In this document: one piece after another, positions 17,303 through 17,854 of the stretch
How positions within the stretch are numbered: the stretch's first letter is position 1
Layout of the letters: each line of letters starts with the position of its first letter
NCBI GenBank assembly: GCA_030267965.1
Contig: BRYA01000372.1
Span: forward strand, 20,626-38,479
Length of the DNA: 17,854 nucleotides
DNA from: Triparma columacea
Taxonomy: Eukaryota > Sar > Bolidophyceae > Parmales > Triparmaceae
Reading direction: 5' to 3'
Notes under the pieces: model-generated
Database searches by the model: none
The model's input: only the letters and a program-made list of their open reading frames with translations
What the model was told of the DNA's origin: nothing
Translations under genes and position numbers: made by a program

Positions 17303-17489
17303 AGGCTGGACGGACGGGAGGATGTGGGGAAGGTTGCCATTATTAGAAGCAAGAATCTTACAAAAGAAGAACCATTTACCATTTACTGAAGGCTTGACGG
17401 ACGGGAGGATGTGGGGAAGGTTGCCATTATTAGAAGCAAGAATCTTACAAAAGAAGAACCATTTACTGAAGGCTTGACGACGGGGAAGG
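17291..17489. repeat. Tandem 80-87-bp repeat at the 3' end of the Sec14 gene
   Basis: Two nearly identical units (17300-17386 and 17387-17466) and the start of a third (17467-17489) follow the stop codon of the PH/Sec14 gene. Each begins TGAAGGCT(G/T)GACG. The first copy has an extra internal CATTTAC duplication. The junction sequence ACCATTTACTGA mirrors the end of the coding region, ACCGTTTATTGA, so the unit boundary recreates the terminal codons and stop. Confidence 0.9.
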
Positions 17490-17522
17490 GTGCTCACACA
17501 CAACAAAAAAAAAAAGGGTTTA

Positions 17523-17576
17523 TGACAAAACCGAGCCCCCCTGAGCTGATTATTTGACAAAACCGAGCCCCCCCCC
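17523..17576. repeat. Short direct repeat, two copies
   Basis: TGACAAAACCGAGCCCCC occurs at 17523-17540 and again from 17555, separated by 14 bp. Both copies end in C-runs. It lies between the Sec14 3' repeat and the transposase fragment and could be a terminal part of a mobile element. No inverted partner was seen in the window. Confidence 0.7.
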
Positions 17577-17617
17577 AGTGCCAAACACAGTATAATCTTG
17601 TTAGTTCGGGGAAACCT

Positions 17618-17854
17618 TCAAAAATGCGTTCGTGGCGGCGGCCCTGTCAGTCCGACACGACGGGGGGCTCCGGTTGGAAGCCTCGGGCTCGCCCCCAAGG
17701 ATGATTCCACACCAGCAACCTTGCACCTCTCGGCAAACAGTTTGTAGTTCTCGCTTGTTTCGCCGTCACAGAACATGAATGCGACGATACGGGTATGGCC
17801 ATTCGAGTCATATCCGACTAGGAAGAGGATAGTACCGCCTAGATGGTTCTTGGA
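17618..17854 (-). pseudogene. MULE-type transposase fragment, cut by the window edge
   Basis: The - strand is open from the window edge to TGA at 17620-17618 (78 codons). The first part reads SKNHLGGTILFLVGYDSNG, then HTRIVAFMFCDGETSENYKLF and AERCKVAG. This follows the core of the MULE transposase domain (G-x-LL-x-A-x-G-x-D-x-N, then an acidic position and a xNYxxF stretch). After CKVAG the sequence turns into Pro/Arg/Gly-rich text unlike a transposase and stops, so the element is probably broken or frameshifted there. The rest lies outside the window. The family match is by pattern only. Confidence 0.5.

Noticed and set aside
16823..17584. 253-codon - strand open frame containing a repeated block
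   Set aside because: It runs across the CT microsatellite, antisense to the Sec14 exon, and through the 3' tandem repeat. Its repeats and Arg-Glu run come from those low-complexity tracts.

Overview
The window looks like nuclear DNA from a compact protist genome, most likely a unicellular alga. Genes lie on both strands with very short spacers. Most are split by GT-AG introns of about 70-450 bp. The products are eukaryotic families: translin/TRAX, PITH, LITAF, SSNA1-like, PH plus Sec14, and a nuclear cytochrome c oxidase fragment. A stramenopile-like microalga is a reasonable guess, but nothing in the sequence proves the lineage. All multi-exon models were built by hand from splice consensus plus phase matching. 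Each joined length is a whole number of codons, but none has been checked against transcripts.

Left part (1-4900): the last exon of an unknown + strand gene (65-255), a doubtful - strand exon (336-422), and an unknown two-exon - strand gene (766-1651). Next comes a serine acetyltransferase homologue (2212-3891, -) whose fold is intact but which lacks key active-site residues, then a small secreted Cys-containing protein of unknown function (4165-4877, -).

Centre (4900-11050): a + strand protein joining a REX4-type DEDDh exonuclease to a NYN/PIN-like nuclease domain (4940-6718), and a LITAF-domain protein (6939-7422, -). A possible tiny gene starts head-to-head with it (7428-7649, +). A GH49 dextranase-like beta-helix protein with a PAN/apple domain and a C-terminal membrane anchor follows (7822-10250, +), then an SSNA1/DIP13-like coiled-coil protein (10409-11048, +).

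Right part (11397-17854): a stand-alone PITH protein (-) is divergent from a gene that fuses translin and TRAX, the two subunits of the C3PO RNase, in one chain (12439-14227, +). Next are a nuclear gene for the extreme C-terminus of Cox1 with a probable mitochondrial presequence (14372-15347, +) and a membrane-anchored PH plus CRAL-TRIO lipid-transfer protein (15636-17302, +). The window ends with a tandemly repeated 3' flank and a MULE-type transposase fragment (17618-17854, -).

RNA handling is a loose theme (C3PO fusion, REX4-NYN), but the genes are mostly unrelated housekeeping functions. I see no operon-like module. The most notable items are the translin-TRAX fusion, the serine acetyltransferase that lost its catalytic residues, the REX4-NYN fusion and the nuclear Cox1 tail.
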